From the NCBI RefSeq assembly GCF_000203795.2, contig NW_006281101.1:1265279-1329278 (forward strand): 64,000 nt of DNA, written 5' to 3'. A model generated the notes under the pieces. The model was not told the DNA's origin and did not search any database. It was given only the letters and a program-made list of their open reading frames with translations. Shown piece by piece: positions 34,159-45,349 of the stretch; position 1 is the stretch's first letter, and every line of letters begins with the position of its first letter. Origin of the DNA: Batrachochytrium dendrobatidis JAM81. Its lineage: Eukaryota > Chytridiomycota > Chytridiomycetes > Rhizophydiales. Made by a program: the position numbers and the translations under genes.

Positions 34159-37108
34159 ATGTTGCAAAGACCATCTGCACTATTCTTGCTAATTCAAAGA
34201 ACAGTCTTGTTGGGTTTAACTCGGAATCCTGTTTACACTCTGCAATCTCATTCAATAGTCAACCGATTGCGTTCACTTGACAACTGCACTGCTTTATTCT
34301 TGCCCATCAATCCATCAACTGCCATCAGAACTATTCATTCAACTGCTGGTTTACAAAACATGTCTGCTTCAGAATTGACAGATCTTTTTACTAGAATCGG
34401 ACTGTCCGATGTAAAGGCCAAAGAAACTGCTGCCAATAAGAAACTGGCTCCTACTCTGACTCAAGTCATTACCGAGGCAAGTGTACTGTTGCAGTTTGGT
34501 TTATTCATGGCGGGTTGCCTGCTTTCTAATCTTGCATTCGATGCGTTATTCAACCATTCAATTGATTCTATAGGCTGGAGTCACTGCAGACGGAGTCGAA
34601 AAGTCTTTGGGTGCTTTGCTCTACACTCTTGCTTCAACTATAACTAAAGATGCTACTGTTCATCTTCCATACCTTGCAAAAGCTGTTTTCAATGGAAATC
34701 TGACCTCCAGTGATCAAGTGTCTGGTGTGTCGTTTTCAAATCTATTAGATTTGGTTTGTATAGAACTAATCTGCAATGCATCGTACTTATCCCTGTTTCA
34801 AACTTTCATTGTTATTCCAAACCATTAGCTGCCATCAAGTTCTCTGAAAAGGCTACTGGCCCCATTGACGACATTGCTTTTAATGAGGCCTGTGGTGTGG
34901 GTGAGTTTTTAAATCTAATGTATTAGACTGAGAATTCATTACCAGATCGAGATGGGCTTGAATCAAACTCGTTGTTTTCAATTGCTAATCCTATCAATGC
35001 GTGTAGGTGTCGTGGTGACTTCTGACGAGATTACCGCCTCGGTTGCTGCTCTGGTGGCTGAAAAAAAAGTCGAGCTCGAAGAAAAGAGATATCAAATGCT
35101 TGGTAGTTTGTTGGGTCTGATGCGCACTCGACTTCGATGGGCTAATTCACTCGCTGTTAAGGAGGAACTGGATCGCCAAATCCTTGCTCTGCTTGGCCCA
35201 AAGGATGAACGCGACAATCTCAAAACCAAGGCTTGTAGTCTATTTTTATACTCGAGAGATGTGCAAAATATGCTGCATTGGCTTACCACTTTTTATTTTT
35301 GTTGTTGATAGAAAAAGAAGGAGAAAGAGGCCAAGGCTGCTAGCATTCCAGCTGCAGATGCACCTGTAGAAAGTCGTATCGAAGACATGGCCAAGAGCAC
35401 CAAGTTCATTTTTGAAGGTGAACTTGCTCGTCTTCATCGACCAGGAGAGAATCCCCAAATCAAACCTGAACTAATGGTGGAGCATCTCAAACGCACCAAG
35501 GGACGGGTTCAGACTCGTTTCCCACCTGAACCCAATGGCTTTTTACATATTGGTCATGCAAAAGCTATCAATATCAACTTCTCTTATGCTGCTGCATTTG
35601 GAGGCACCACCAACTTGAGATACGACGACACCAATCCCGAAGCTGAGGAGGAATCATACCTTACTGCTATCAAGGACACGATCGAGTGGCTTGGCTTCAA
35701 ACCCTCGGCTATTACCTACTCTTCCGACCATTTCCAAAAACTATACGATCTTGCTGTAGATCTGATCAAACGTGACAAGGCATATGTTTGCCATTGCACT
35801 GGAGAAGAGATTTACCAGCACCGTGGAGGTGATAGCAAGGGCCCGCGAACAGAGTGTGTTCACCGTAATCGTCCTGTTTCTGAATCCCTTGCAGAATTTC
35901 AAAAGATGAAGGAGGGCAGATACAAAGAAGGTGAAGCCATTCTTCGTATGAAAATGGATCTCACCAATCCCAATCCTCAGTTTTGGGATCTTGTCGCTTA
36001 CCGTGTGCTATTTACTGCACACCATCGCACTGGGAGTGATTGGTGCATTTACCCTACATACGACTACACACACTGTCTGTGCGATTCGTTTGAAGACATT
36101 ACACATTCTTTGTGTACAACCGAGTTTCGTCTTTCGCGAGAATCCTACTACTGGCTAGTGGATGCACTTGAGATTTACAAGCCCGTGCAGTGGGAATACG
36201 GTCGTCTCAATATTACCAACACTGTCATGTCAAAACGAAAATTAAATCAACTTGTTACAGAAGGATTAGTGGAAGGCTGGGATGATCCGCGTCTTTACAC
36301 TTTAGCAGCACTGCGTAGACGTGGATTTACTCCCGAGTCCATCAACGCCTTTGTGCGAGATGTGGGTGTTACTACTGCAAACACGACAATGAATGCAGAT
36401 CGTCTTGAAGGGTATTTGCGTGATCACCTTAACCAAACTGTATCCAGACTATTTGTTATCCTGGATCCAGTCAAGGTGACTTTAACAAATGTGAGTGACG
36501 ATATGATTGAGGAGATTGAAGTTGCCAACAAACCCAAAGATGCTACGTTGGGTAGCCGTGTTCTTCCTTTTACCAAGACAGTTTACATTGACCGATCTGA
36601 TTTCCGTGAAAAAGACGAAAGCGGCGAGTTTTATCGACTGGTGCTAGGAAAGAGTGTGGGATTGCTGAATGTGCCATTCCCAATTCAAGCAACTGAAGTG
36701 GTCAAGGATCCATCAACGGGAAAGATAATTGAGATCAAGGCTGTTTACGAGAAAGACGGTATTTCTTCACGACCCAAGGCATATATTCAGTGGGTAGGTG
36801 TGAGTCCCAAGCACCAATCTCCTGTACATGTGACTGCAAGGCTGTATGAAAAGCTATTTTTGCATGCTAATCCACAAAGCAAGGAAGAAGTTCCTGGCGG
36901 CTGGCTATCTGATTTAAACCCTGATTCGCTGCAGATTGTGGAGGGTGCCATGGCAGATATTGGCATTTTGAATACCAAGATCGAGGACAAATTTCAAGCT
37001 GTACGTGTCGCCTATTTTTGTGTCGATCGCAACTCGGATTTCAAGACTGGTAAAATTGTTTTGAACCGCACTGTTGGGTTGAAGGAGGACAATAAAAAGG
37101 ACAAATAA
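34159..37108 (+). CDS. GLN4: Glutaminyl-tRNA synthetase, probable dual mitochondrial/cytosolic product
   Basis: The first ATG (34159) gives a 67-residue basic, hydroxylated presequence (MLQRPSALFLLIQRTVLLGL, STAIRTIHSTAGLQN). A second in-frame ATG at 34360 starts MSASELTDLFTRIGLSDVKA, the usual eukaryotic GlnRS N-terminus. The Yqey-like appended domain follows (AGVTADGVEKSLGALLYTLA, IDDIAFNEACGVGVVVT). The catalytic core has RFPPEPNGFLHIGHAKAINI (HIGH), TNLRYDDTNPEAEEESY, FRLSRESYYWLVDAL and VMSKRKL (KMSKS-like). The C-terminal anticodon-binding beta-barrels run to YFCVDRNSDFKTGKIVLNRT. Five introns lie in the N-terminal part; the core from about 35312 is one exon. The first intron has a GC donor. 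Confidence 0.95.
34477..34573 (+). other. GC-AG intron in the GlnRS gene
   Basis: The exon ends ATTACCGAG and the intron starts GCAAGTGTAC and ends TTCTATAG before GCTGGAGTC. The join ITE/AGVTADGVEK is phase 0 and agrees with the appended domain of eukaryotic GlnRS. Reading through instead brings in non-homologous residues. Confidence 0.8.
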
Positions 37109-37231
37109 AGCCTCACCATCAAAGGTTCTGTTCAGCTCATACACTCTTTGATTTGTCAACTTTCAATCATATATTTACAATTACATTTCACAAGAAATCT
37201 CAACACCTCGATATAAAAACGGATTAGACAA

Positions 37232-37924
37232 TTATATTTGTGGTGAATCCTGTATCATACGTAAAGCCGGTCGGGATCGATACCGAGCATCACCATACAA
37301 TTCCAAATACATATCCACAGCTCGTTGTAATAGTGATCTTGAACGGCCCAAACTCTCTGGATTCAAAAATGCAAGTCGCCAAGCAATATCATTGCACAAC
37401 AATTCCCGACCAAGCTTCAATGTTGCTGTATTGGAATTTTTTGGTAAAATATGTCGATATAACGCATAATGTTCTTTGAAATGAGCCGAGGGTTGAGATG
37501 TCATGACGGATTGATCTATGCGGATCTCCAAACGCCAAGGAGCGTTGTCCCGAATTGTTTCTAGCATAAGAGTAGTTAAAGTGGGTGTTGTAAGTTTTGA
37601 CGAATATGTAGATATAGGGATGGTCTGGGATTTAGATTGTGATGCAGGGGATGAAGGTAAAGCTTCAGACTTGACGGATCTGCGAGTACGCTTCCGAGCA
37701 GGTTGGTCAAGTGACTCATCGTAATCACTTTCTTCTGTTGCTATAGCAGGTTTAGTTGAATTTCGAGGTTGTGAAGGTGGACGGGCTAGTAGAGCTTCGA
37801 CTAGAGCTGGAGGTGGTTTTTTAGGTAATGTAACAACGGGAGGGTCTCGAGATGCTCGCCGAGCACCTTTTGCAGTTTCGGTAGTTTCGTGTTTTTCGAC
37901 TCGAGCAACACGGCGACTCTTCAT
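37232..37924 (-). CDS. DUF8032-like nuclear-type protein, divergent paralogue
   Basis: I choose the ATG at 37924 (MKSRRVARVEKHETTETAKG), because the longer frame upstream to 37987 looks like intron or leader. The N-terminal half is Pro/Lys/Arg-rich, with RKRTRRSVKSE as a possible nuclear signal. The C-terminal half (about 37580-37260) contains APWRLEIRIDQ, LCNDIAWRLAFLNPESL and RSLLQRAVDMYLELY. The latter two align with the neighbour at 38552 (IGWRLAYLNFELIAKRGLLQ then RAVDR). This is the core of a fungal domain of unknown function that I recall as DUF8032, found mainly in Mucoromycota and chytrids. The function is unknown. It may be transcribed alone or be a 3' part of a longer gene. Confidence 0.6.
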   Translation of the reverse strand: MKSRRVARVEKHETTETAKGARRASRDPPVVTLPKKPPPALVEALLARPPSQPRNSTKPAIATEESDYDESLDQPARKRTRRSVKSEALPSSPASQSKSQTIPISTYSSKLTTPTLTTLMLETIRDNAPWRLEIRIDQSVMTSQPSAHFKEHYALYRHILPKNSNTATLKLGRELLCNDIAWRLAFLNPESLGRSRSLLQRAVDMYLELYGDARYRSRPALRMIQDSPQI

Positions 37925-38053
37925 GTCAGGAAATCGGTTTCGAAAGCTGATGAATTCATTAAATATCCAAGAGATACATTTACACAAACATAAGCATTAG
38001 TTTATAATCCAAAACAAACATGGGTTGGAATTGTATACAAACAAAATCAGTGT

Positions 38054-38552
38054 TTAGGTTAGCTGACCAGGGTCTACATGAATTGCAGTAGACGATGGAA
38101 ACAAAGTAGTAGACCACAAGATGTTATATACAGCATCATGATGAATGAATACAAGGATTGTATGGGTATACGCATTCATGAGTTTCCATGGCAATAGCAA
38201 CACACCTATCGACAGCGCGCTGTAATAGGCCACGCTTGGCAATCAGTTCAAAGTTCAAATAAGCCAACCTCCAACCAATCTCATTGACGGTGGATTCGTA
38301 CTGCCACCTATTACCGGCATACTCATCCTGAGGTACATTTGCACGGGGATAAACGCTGTTAGTAACCTTGAAGTCTGACGTTAGGTCGTCATTATCGACT
38401 GAATCGATATCAATGCGAATAGTGTATTGAGTGCCCATGCCGCGTGAGGTGTAAGTAAAGGTCAACCACTCGACACCTTGAATGGTCTCTAGAGCATTTG
38501 GGATCGTGAGAGGTCGCTTGCGCTGATTACGAGATGCAGTGGATCCAGCCAT
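38054..38552 (-). CDS. DUF8032 domain protein
   Basis: Starts MAGSTASRNQRKRPLTIPNA at 38552. The domain fills the protein: GVEWLTFTYTSRGMGTQYTI, RIDIDSVDNDDL, NSVYPRANVPQDEYAGNRWQ, YESTVNEIGWRLAYLNFELI, AKRGLLQRAVDR. The pattern W-I/L-T-F-Y, YTIR-D-D, VYPRA, GNR-YE, GW-LA-LN, KRGL-QRAVD is that of fungal DUF8032. A donor GTGTGT follows AVD (about 38206), and a short last exon ends near 38054; that end is uncertain. Single-domain, about 120 residues. No described function. It lies head-to-tail with the divergent paralogue downstream. Confidence 0.75.
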
Positions 38553-39211
38553 GATGATGTATGACTTTAACAGCTACTTCAAGTGAGTTGGTGGCAGTCG
38601 TACCCTTGCCTCGTAGTCAGTAACAAGAAATATAAGTTTGAGGAAAACAAAATTATTTGCAGGGTCGCAGCAAAAGTCACGCGAAAATGGTTAATGCAGA
38701 TGGTTTGTGGTTGAGTTTATATCGAATTATTGGATGATTTCATTGATGGCTGACAGTGTTGATCAATAGGTTTATAATCTTGTCAAACAATCATGAAAAC
38801 ACGAAGTCCTGTTACAGTTGTATTCACGTAAAATGAAACACTTGTATGTGCAGTCAACTTTAAACACTATTGGATTGTCTACATTTGGTAATCATATATT
38901 GTACGATCATCAGATATTGGACTCGACTGTTGTCAATACAACTCATGTTCTAGTTGGAGAAACTAAAGATGTCACGCATTAGAGATGAATGATTACATAC
39001 CAACACAGCATTTGGATCGAATAAAAAAGTCGGAGATTAAACAAGCGTGCAATCTAGTAAAGCAGTGATGTCAAGATTGAGTATTTTATACAAAACAAGT
39101 TCAGTGTTCAGCAAACCAATCATTTCACGAGATTGCAGACATTTAATGTTCAGTTTTACACGAATACGACTGTAATCAACTATTATTATATTCCCATCAA
39201 TTGGCTCCACT
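38553..39211. promoter_or_regulatory. Divergent spacer occupied mostly by element E
   Basis: 659 bp between start codons pointing outward (38552 minus, 39212 plus). Element E takes up 362 bp and ends 37 bp before the plus-strand ATG. The remaining 260 bp next to the DUF8032 gene shows nothing recognisable. Confidence 0.5.
38813..39174 (+). mobile_element. Inverted-repeat element copy E, the most complete (362 bp)
   Basis: The left end is TACAGTTGTATTCACGTAAA then ATGAAACAC. The right end is GTTTTACACGAATACGACTG then TA, an inverted match over about 29 bases with few differences. Both ends start with TA-CAG, the pattern of Tc1/mariner-type elements, where TA is the duplicated target. There is no coding capacity. 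Interior blocks are shared with K (ATATATTGTACGATCA) and A (CCAATCATTTCACGA). Confidence 0.88.
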
Positions 39212-40917
39212 ATGCTCGGCTCACTCTCTGATCAGTTTTTAAATTCTACCACTCAGAATACCAACCATGATATTACTGCTTTACCGCATAGTCAAGTCGA
39301 TCCGACCATTACAACCATGAACGACAACAGTCGGACTCCAATCCGACTCTCCGCCAATGAATTGGCATCTTCACTGGTAGATACGACTGCTTTAATTCCC
39401 ACTTGTAGTGTTCAGGCATCTCCAAGTCTGTCTGCCTTTGGCTCTGCCAGTTGCAATCATCTTGATCACAAAAGTCCACAATCTGGCAGGCGCATCCGCA
39501 GAACTATTTCACCAACTCGTATGAAGCAGTTGCTTAAAATCAATGGAAAGCTCAAGGATCACTCTATGGGCAGTCATGGCATTGGCACTCTGCATTCAAT
39601 CCAATCGTTTGAGGATATCAGCAACAGCAGTGAAGAACATCTGTATGGATCGGGTCATGACGATGGCTCTAAAGACTATGCAATGAGTTCTCAATCTAAC
39701 TTGTCCATCAGTCACTCGGCTCCTGTTTCAACCCATTTCACTACTCAAGGTGTGTCTTTTGAAGATCCTCGTACCGCCGACTCAAATCTCAGTGACTTGG
39801 ATAGAACTCTGATAGATCCACCAGCCAATTCCTTGGATCCGGCATCTTCTTCACTCTGTCCTGAAGCTTTTGTCGAGTTGGATAAAGTTCATGTACCATA
39901 TAGTACTGTTGCTTCAAACCTCGCACATGCCAAAACCATGAGTTTTGGCATGACTGAAAAATCAGTTCGAAACACTGTTTCTCTGCGGGAGCTAAACTTT
40001 GACCGTCATTGTGCTAATGATATATCTTTGGCTAACCCTGACAAGCACTCTGTTCAAAACAATCAACTGACTTGCTTTGATGCAGCTGATCATCCTGCCG
40101 TCACTTCGGAGGTTTTCCGTACCCTACACCGACCACTTTCGGCGTCATTTATTATTGACACGTTGGCGTCATTTGAAGGTAAATGTTAATTCATTGCTGA
40201 TGGTTAAATACCCAGATCATTGCTGGCTATTCCTCCAGTCCACACATGATGGTATTAACTAGTGTTTATTCTGCTTACTGTTATATTTACAACTAAATCT
40301 CAACACTCTTAGCTACATCCAAGCAACTCGAGACTGTCATTGCACAGAGGAAACTATTGGTAGAACAAGAAAAAAAGTTGATTCGAATGGCAGAAGTTCA
40401 GCTTTCATTTCTCCAGCAACAGCAACTTGAATTGTCCAATATCCATCGACGCACGTCTGGTTGGACAGGAAGTGATACGGATCTACATTCTGATTCTGAT
40501 GAAAGCGAGGCGGATCATATTCCTTTGTTTCAATCACTTCCCGAGTTTCCTCATGTGAATACATTCGATCTAGAAGATGGAGATGACAGATTCTCAACCA
40601 TCACACGCCACCAGCCCAATCTATTTAAAACAACCACTGAAACCAAGACTATGGAGTATAATCTTACCAATGCTGCGAGTATAAATGATTCTTTTAGAGC
40701 TACAAGCCCATATGTAGTCAATCGATCTCCAACACCTCCCTCATTAGATGTGAGAATTCTCTCAAATGAATCTGAACACGTACCCTGTTCAGATCTACCT
40801 ACACACATGCACTTTTGTAACTTGGACGCAACTGCCAAGCACATGAAACGACCAAGTTTTTTGAGTCTATTTAAAAATGGAACAAAGACCTTGAAGAGTC
40901 GACTAACCAAAACCTGA
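39212..40917 (+). CDS. Orphan Ser/Thr-rich protein with short coiled coil
   Basis: Two exons, 39212-40178 and 40312-40917. The intron starts GTAAAT and ends CTCTTAG, and the join SFEATSKQLETVIAQ is in frame. The N-terminal 320 residues are low complexity and Ser-rich, with a basic patch (SGRRIRRTISPTRMKQLLKI). The second exon opens with a heptad helix (LETVIAQRKLLVEQEKKLIR, MAEVQLSFLQQQQLELSNIH). The C-terminus is basic (KRPSFLSLFKNGTKTLKSRL). I know no family for it. Many SP/TP sites suggest a phosphorylated scaffold, but that is inference. Confidence 0.7.
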
Positions 40918-41164
40918 TTGCGTCTTTATGAATCATTTAAAAACTTGTTTACATTTTCAAAGCATCCAACTATGGCTGCTTATTTCTATATAAAGTTTTG
41001 TGTATCGCTTTATGATATCAACGTGTGTCGAGTTGGTGATTGGATTTAGATGCATTCAAATATAAAATTCAAACGTGTAGGATCAAAGCATTTGAACTGC
41101 ACATCATGATTCCCAAAATAGACAAACATATTGCACCATCAAAATCAACTTTAGTAAAATAATA

Positions 41165-44100
41165 CTAGTCTTGGTGAGGCTTTGGCGAGTCAGGTGTACT
41201 ATCTACTCCACTAGGTGACTTTGACCCTGTCGCAGTCTTACGCCGACTGAGCTCATAACTCTCCCCACCCTCCTCCGACTGCGATCTGCTCAAGTTTACC
41301 GCAGAATTGAATGTTCGTTTGGCAGTAGTAATGGTTGGATGATTCATAAGATTGGTCATACTAAATCCACGATCATGGAGTCCAGTCGACACTTGGCGTG
41401 TCACTTCGCCTGTAGCAGCGCGTGCAACGTGAAACAGTGGGCCTGCCATATTGGTTTTCCAGATCCCAAATGCGACTATCAAGATATCATTACACTCGAA
41501 ATTAATCAAACATAAACCAATACACTTCATATTCTCATTTCGATAAAAGCTGCTTACTTGCGACACATCCAAGCAACATCATAGTAAGCATGGGATTCCA
41601 AAGAACGGCCATAAGCTCGTTCCATCCCAGTGCGACCGTCAAGATAATAAACCATGGTGGGATCTTGGCTGTTGTTGCTACTGTAGATCGTTTGGCTTCC
41701 ATAAATTGACTATGTGCTTCGCGGTTGAAAATAAGACGAGCATTTTCTTGTTGTGCAACAGACAACATCATAATAGGTGTCTCTTTGATTCCCTATATAT
41801 TTAAAATGCAAGAGGCATGGTTGAGCAATAGTCTACTACAAGCTCAGCAACATGACAATGAAAATAAAGCATATAGTTCATTATATACGATACTTGCATT
41901 ATGCTGAGCAATATCAGTATCAATTTCTGAAAATGGCACACGAATTTCTGAAAAAATTGTCAACAGCTCATCGGCCTAAATATTTCAACATATCATCACA
42001 AGATGGCAAATCAGTGCATGATTGCATGTAATAGTATATTTAAAAAAGCATAGCAACTATGATGGAATTTAGGTTGTCAATCACCTGCTCGTGAGCTATT
42101 TTAAATGTGCCATCGATATCATCAGTTGGAGACCAAAACCGTGGAATACCTTTGTCATCGTATCTGAACTTGGCTTCAAATCTACATCCATCGGTATTGA
42201 TGTTATGACAGACCAGAATAGACAATACAATATCATTAAAAGTAGCACATTTAAATCTCGGCAACATAAAAACAATCAAGCGACAATGCATACCGTTCAC
42301 GAAGCTTTTCAAGCAAAGCCTTTTCAGCAATTTCGGCTTGAACAATCTCCATCATCAAGTCCCAAATGCGAATCTTGATTTGTTTGACTTCCTGTAAAAT
42401 AACACTAGATTCAACATCAAAGCCTAACGTATCCATCCAAAAAGTATTGTTAATCAATGTACATGTCTGATGCGCCAAAATATAAATTACCTGAAAGACT
42501 TTTAGTAAGAGTGTCTGAAATAGAGGTCATTACGTCTTTGGTGGTACGCAGCACGTCAACCCAAAGTAGCTTTGTCGGTTTGCAAAACAAATCAGTAATG
42601 GGATTCACTAGACGTGTTTTGATACTCTTGTCAAGTTTTTTGGTTAATCGCTCCATAGCCTCGGTGCGTTGCTTGACACACTCTTCACCCAATTCCTGAA
42701 CAAAAAGCGATAGTTGCTCATCGTATGTCCATTCTGCTAGTATAATGGATGCAGCTGTGTTTACAAAAATATTTGAATAAAGATTAGTATATTAACCAAA
42801 AACACATCAATACAGCACGAAATCAAGCAGTTTCAATGCGTCAAAAATATCTACAAACCTTGTGCGCCATTGTTGAAATATGACTCGGCTTCGTTGAACG
42901 ATAGTTTAAGCTTGTTGGCGAAATCAGCTTCGCCCGCCTTGATGCGTGTCTAGCAAGTAGTATACAAGATTAACTCATGGTTCTACTACTATAAAACAAT
43001 AAGTCATGTGAATGACACTGATGTTTTTTACCTGAAGAGATTCGTTGAACAAGATAATGCCACGCTTGTGCAAGTTGCGAAGCTGTTGAACAAAAAGAAC
43101 TGACAGAACAGTGTGCATTTGGTCTGCAAACGCAGATCTCTTAGACTTGTATACAGCAGCATTATAGCGGCTAGCGTCCTTGTCAAATGAGGCTACATCA
43201 ATACGATTTTCAAGTCAGTCAGACATCAGCTTCGTAAAATCCAACGAGTCAAATCAATTTACCAAGAGCAGAAACCGTGAGTTGCTGCATAGAAGCACCC
43301 AAATTATCCACGACATTTCCAGCATCTAATCTCGAGCGCAAAGGCTTAACATCAACCCCAAACTTATTATAAATGACTTTGGCAATTTCATCGCAGCGAA
43401 ACTGAGCCAGCAACTCTTGTTGAGTGGGTAAATCCAGATCTCTGTTTTTGACAATCTGTTCCCAAATGGCTTCTGCAAAATGTGGAAACCCGTCAATAGG
43501 AATGCGTTTATGATATCCCGTCTTGAATATATATCTGGAAGATTTTTTGTCGTAAAAACGCTCACGGAGATCTTCAACTGCTGCATCAAACTGCTCTGTA
43601 GCATAGATCTTGTGGGGAACTCCAGCATACTCAAAATCGAAAAAATCTGTGATTTGCGCACTTTCTTTTCCCGGAGGCTTAATAGTATAGTTGAAATCAT
43701 TAGTTGAAAATCGATTATGCAAACTCGATTGTATATTGATGAAAACCACCGATATACCTTTGAAAGACTGTCCCAAATTTTCTTTAAATCGTTAATGAGC
43801 GTGTCTGCAAGTTTTTGCAAAGGAGTGCGATTTGTAAAATCACGGAGCACAAAGAAGATGCAAGTTTTTGGCGATCTAGAATGTAGGATTGTCAAACCAT
43901 GCAATTAGTATATTATTGTAGAACAAGTGCAGTGTTCAAACTACTTGCCCTTGTGTTTGAAACAGCTGTAGATTGACTTCAAACACAGTTTTGAGAAGAC
44001 CCATGTTTGCACCATTATAAAGACCAACAGACTGCTCCCACATGTTGACGATAAGCACTTCGGCCACTGACATTGAGAATAAAGCACTTTTTCGTTCAAA

Positions 44101-44985
44101 GTCCTATACAATTGTATAATATGAAAAACAAAATTAATTGCACTGCTTGATTTGACACAATAGATTGTAATAACACTATTCCGACATACTTGGTCTTCAC
44201 CACGCTCGCGACCATCGGTACCTTCAACATCCATCACCAGTGTGTTGCTTGCTCGGGCTTTACAGACCCAAATTCCCTTTGTAGTTTGGCGGCGTTCAGT
44301 CTCATCCATTACATCAAACTGAGCATTGAAAAGTCGATTTAAAAGAGTACCTAGTAGTGATATTGTTCAAGCCAAGACATCCCAAAAGTATATTAATGGA
44401 ATGATTACACATGGTTTTGAGCAGATTTGTACAACCACTTGACGATCGCAATAAGAATAGTTGAATTCAAGCCTAGTATTGTATTGGACTAGTGATATAA
44501 CTATACGAGATTTGAAAGAAGCTCAACAAACAACTTACTTTTTCCAGTACTCTGAGATCCAAATACGGCAACAACATTGTAGTCAAACCCTTGATCTGAA
44601 AGATTCCAGCGATCATCCAATGCGCTTGATAACTTTGAACTATTGGATTGATGAGTTTGTAGATGTTAGTTTAGAATCAAGTCGGATTAATAACTATGCC
44701 AAGACAAGATTCACTCGTATCAAAGAATGCATTTGACATCAAGATGAAATCAAGATGAAATGTATTTGATGAGACTAGTTGTAGTAATCAACACCTGCTC
44801 ATAGCTCGTTTGCGTGGGGTATGAGCAGCGTATTGGTGAATATTCACCATCCATGACCAAGCGGGATGTTCTTACGTAAACTCTTTGCGGTCATTAATAA
44901 CTTGAATCTGTTGAGATGGTGGAGAGCCAGCATCACTGTGGTGAGTGTTGTCCAGGTTGTCGAAATCAGGAACAACAGCACTCAT
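41165..44985 (-). CDS. SEY1: SEY1/RHD3-type dynamin-like GTPase for ER membrane fusion
   Basis: Starts [16 protein letters not shown] at 44985; the exon ends 44876 with GTAAGA. The GTPase domain is clear: the G1 loop [20 protein letters not shown], split by an intron, then [20 protein letters not shown] and the G3 motif [17 protein letters not shown], then [20 protein letters not shown] and [21 protein letters not shown] long helical bundle follows over many exons (for example [18 protein letters not shown] near 42130). The C-terminus has a hydrophobic hairpin, [20 protein letters not shown] then [15 protein letters not shown] (about 41670-41580). The cytosolic tail is Ser-rich and ends SPKPHQD. 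The Sey1/atlastin family fuses ER tubules. The gene looks intact. Confidence 0.95.
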
Positions 44986-45029
44986 AGTGTTTGTAATAGC
45001 AACTCTTGGTGGCGATACCAGAATATATT

Positions 45030-45323
45030 TATAGTCTTCACGTCAAATGAAACGCTTGTATTTGCAGTCACTTGTTTGAAATCTTTCTTGTTTCGATGAA
45101 AATGGATTTAAATCAAAAGTTGTGTGAAATGGATTTAAATCAAAAGTTGTGTGAAATGAATAGTTTGTAACTCGACTGACTTTCAAGTGTTTCTCAAATT
45201 CATGTTCAAACTCATTCTTGTGCTCTGGAAACATGTATTTTAGTTTAAAACTGTTTCAATATCAATCAATCAACTGTTTATTGATATTTATTTAGTGCCT
45301 TATTTTACGTGAATAGGATGATA
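45030..45323 (+). mobile_element. Inverted-repeat element copy G (about 294 bp)
   Basis: The left end reads TAGTCTTCACGTCAAATGAA then ACGCTTGTATTTGCAGTCAC. The right end is TATTTTACGTGAATAGGATG. The extended left terminus (CTTGTATTTGCAGTCACT) agrees with copies F and K. It is wedged between the SEY1 start (45 bp away) and the stop of the next gene (26 bp away). The interior carries a 27-bp tandem duplication. Confidence 0.78.
45102..45155. repeat. 27-bp unit in two perfect tandem copies
   Basis: Two adjoining copies start at 45102 and 45129. Each begins ATGGATTTAAATCAAAAGTT and holds the palindrome GATTTAAATC. It lies inside element copy G, and no other copy of the family shows it. Confidence 0.9.
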
Positions 45324-45349
45324 TACGAATGTGGTTAGACTAACGCATT

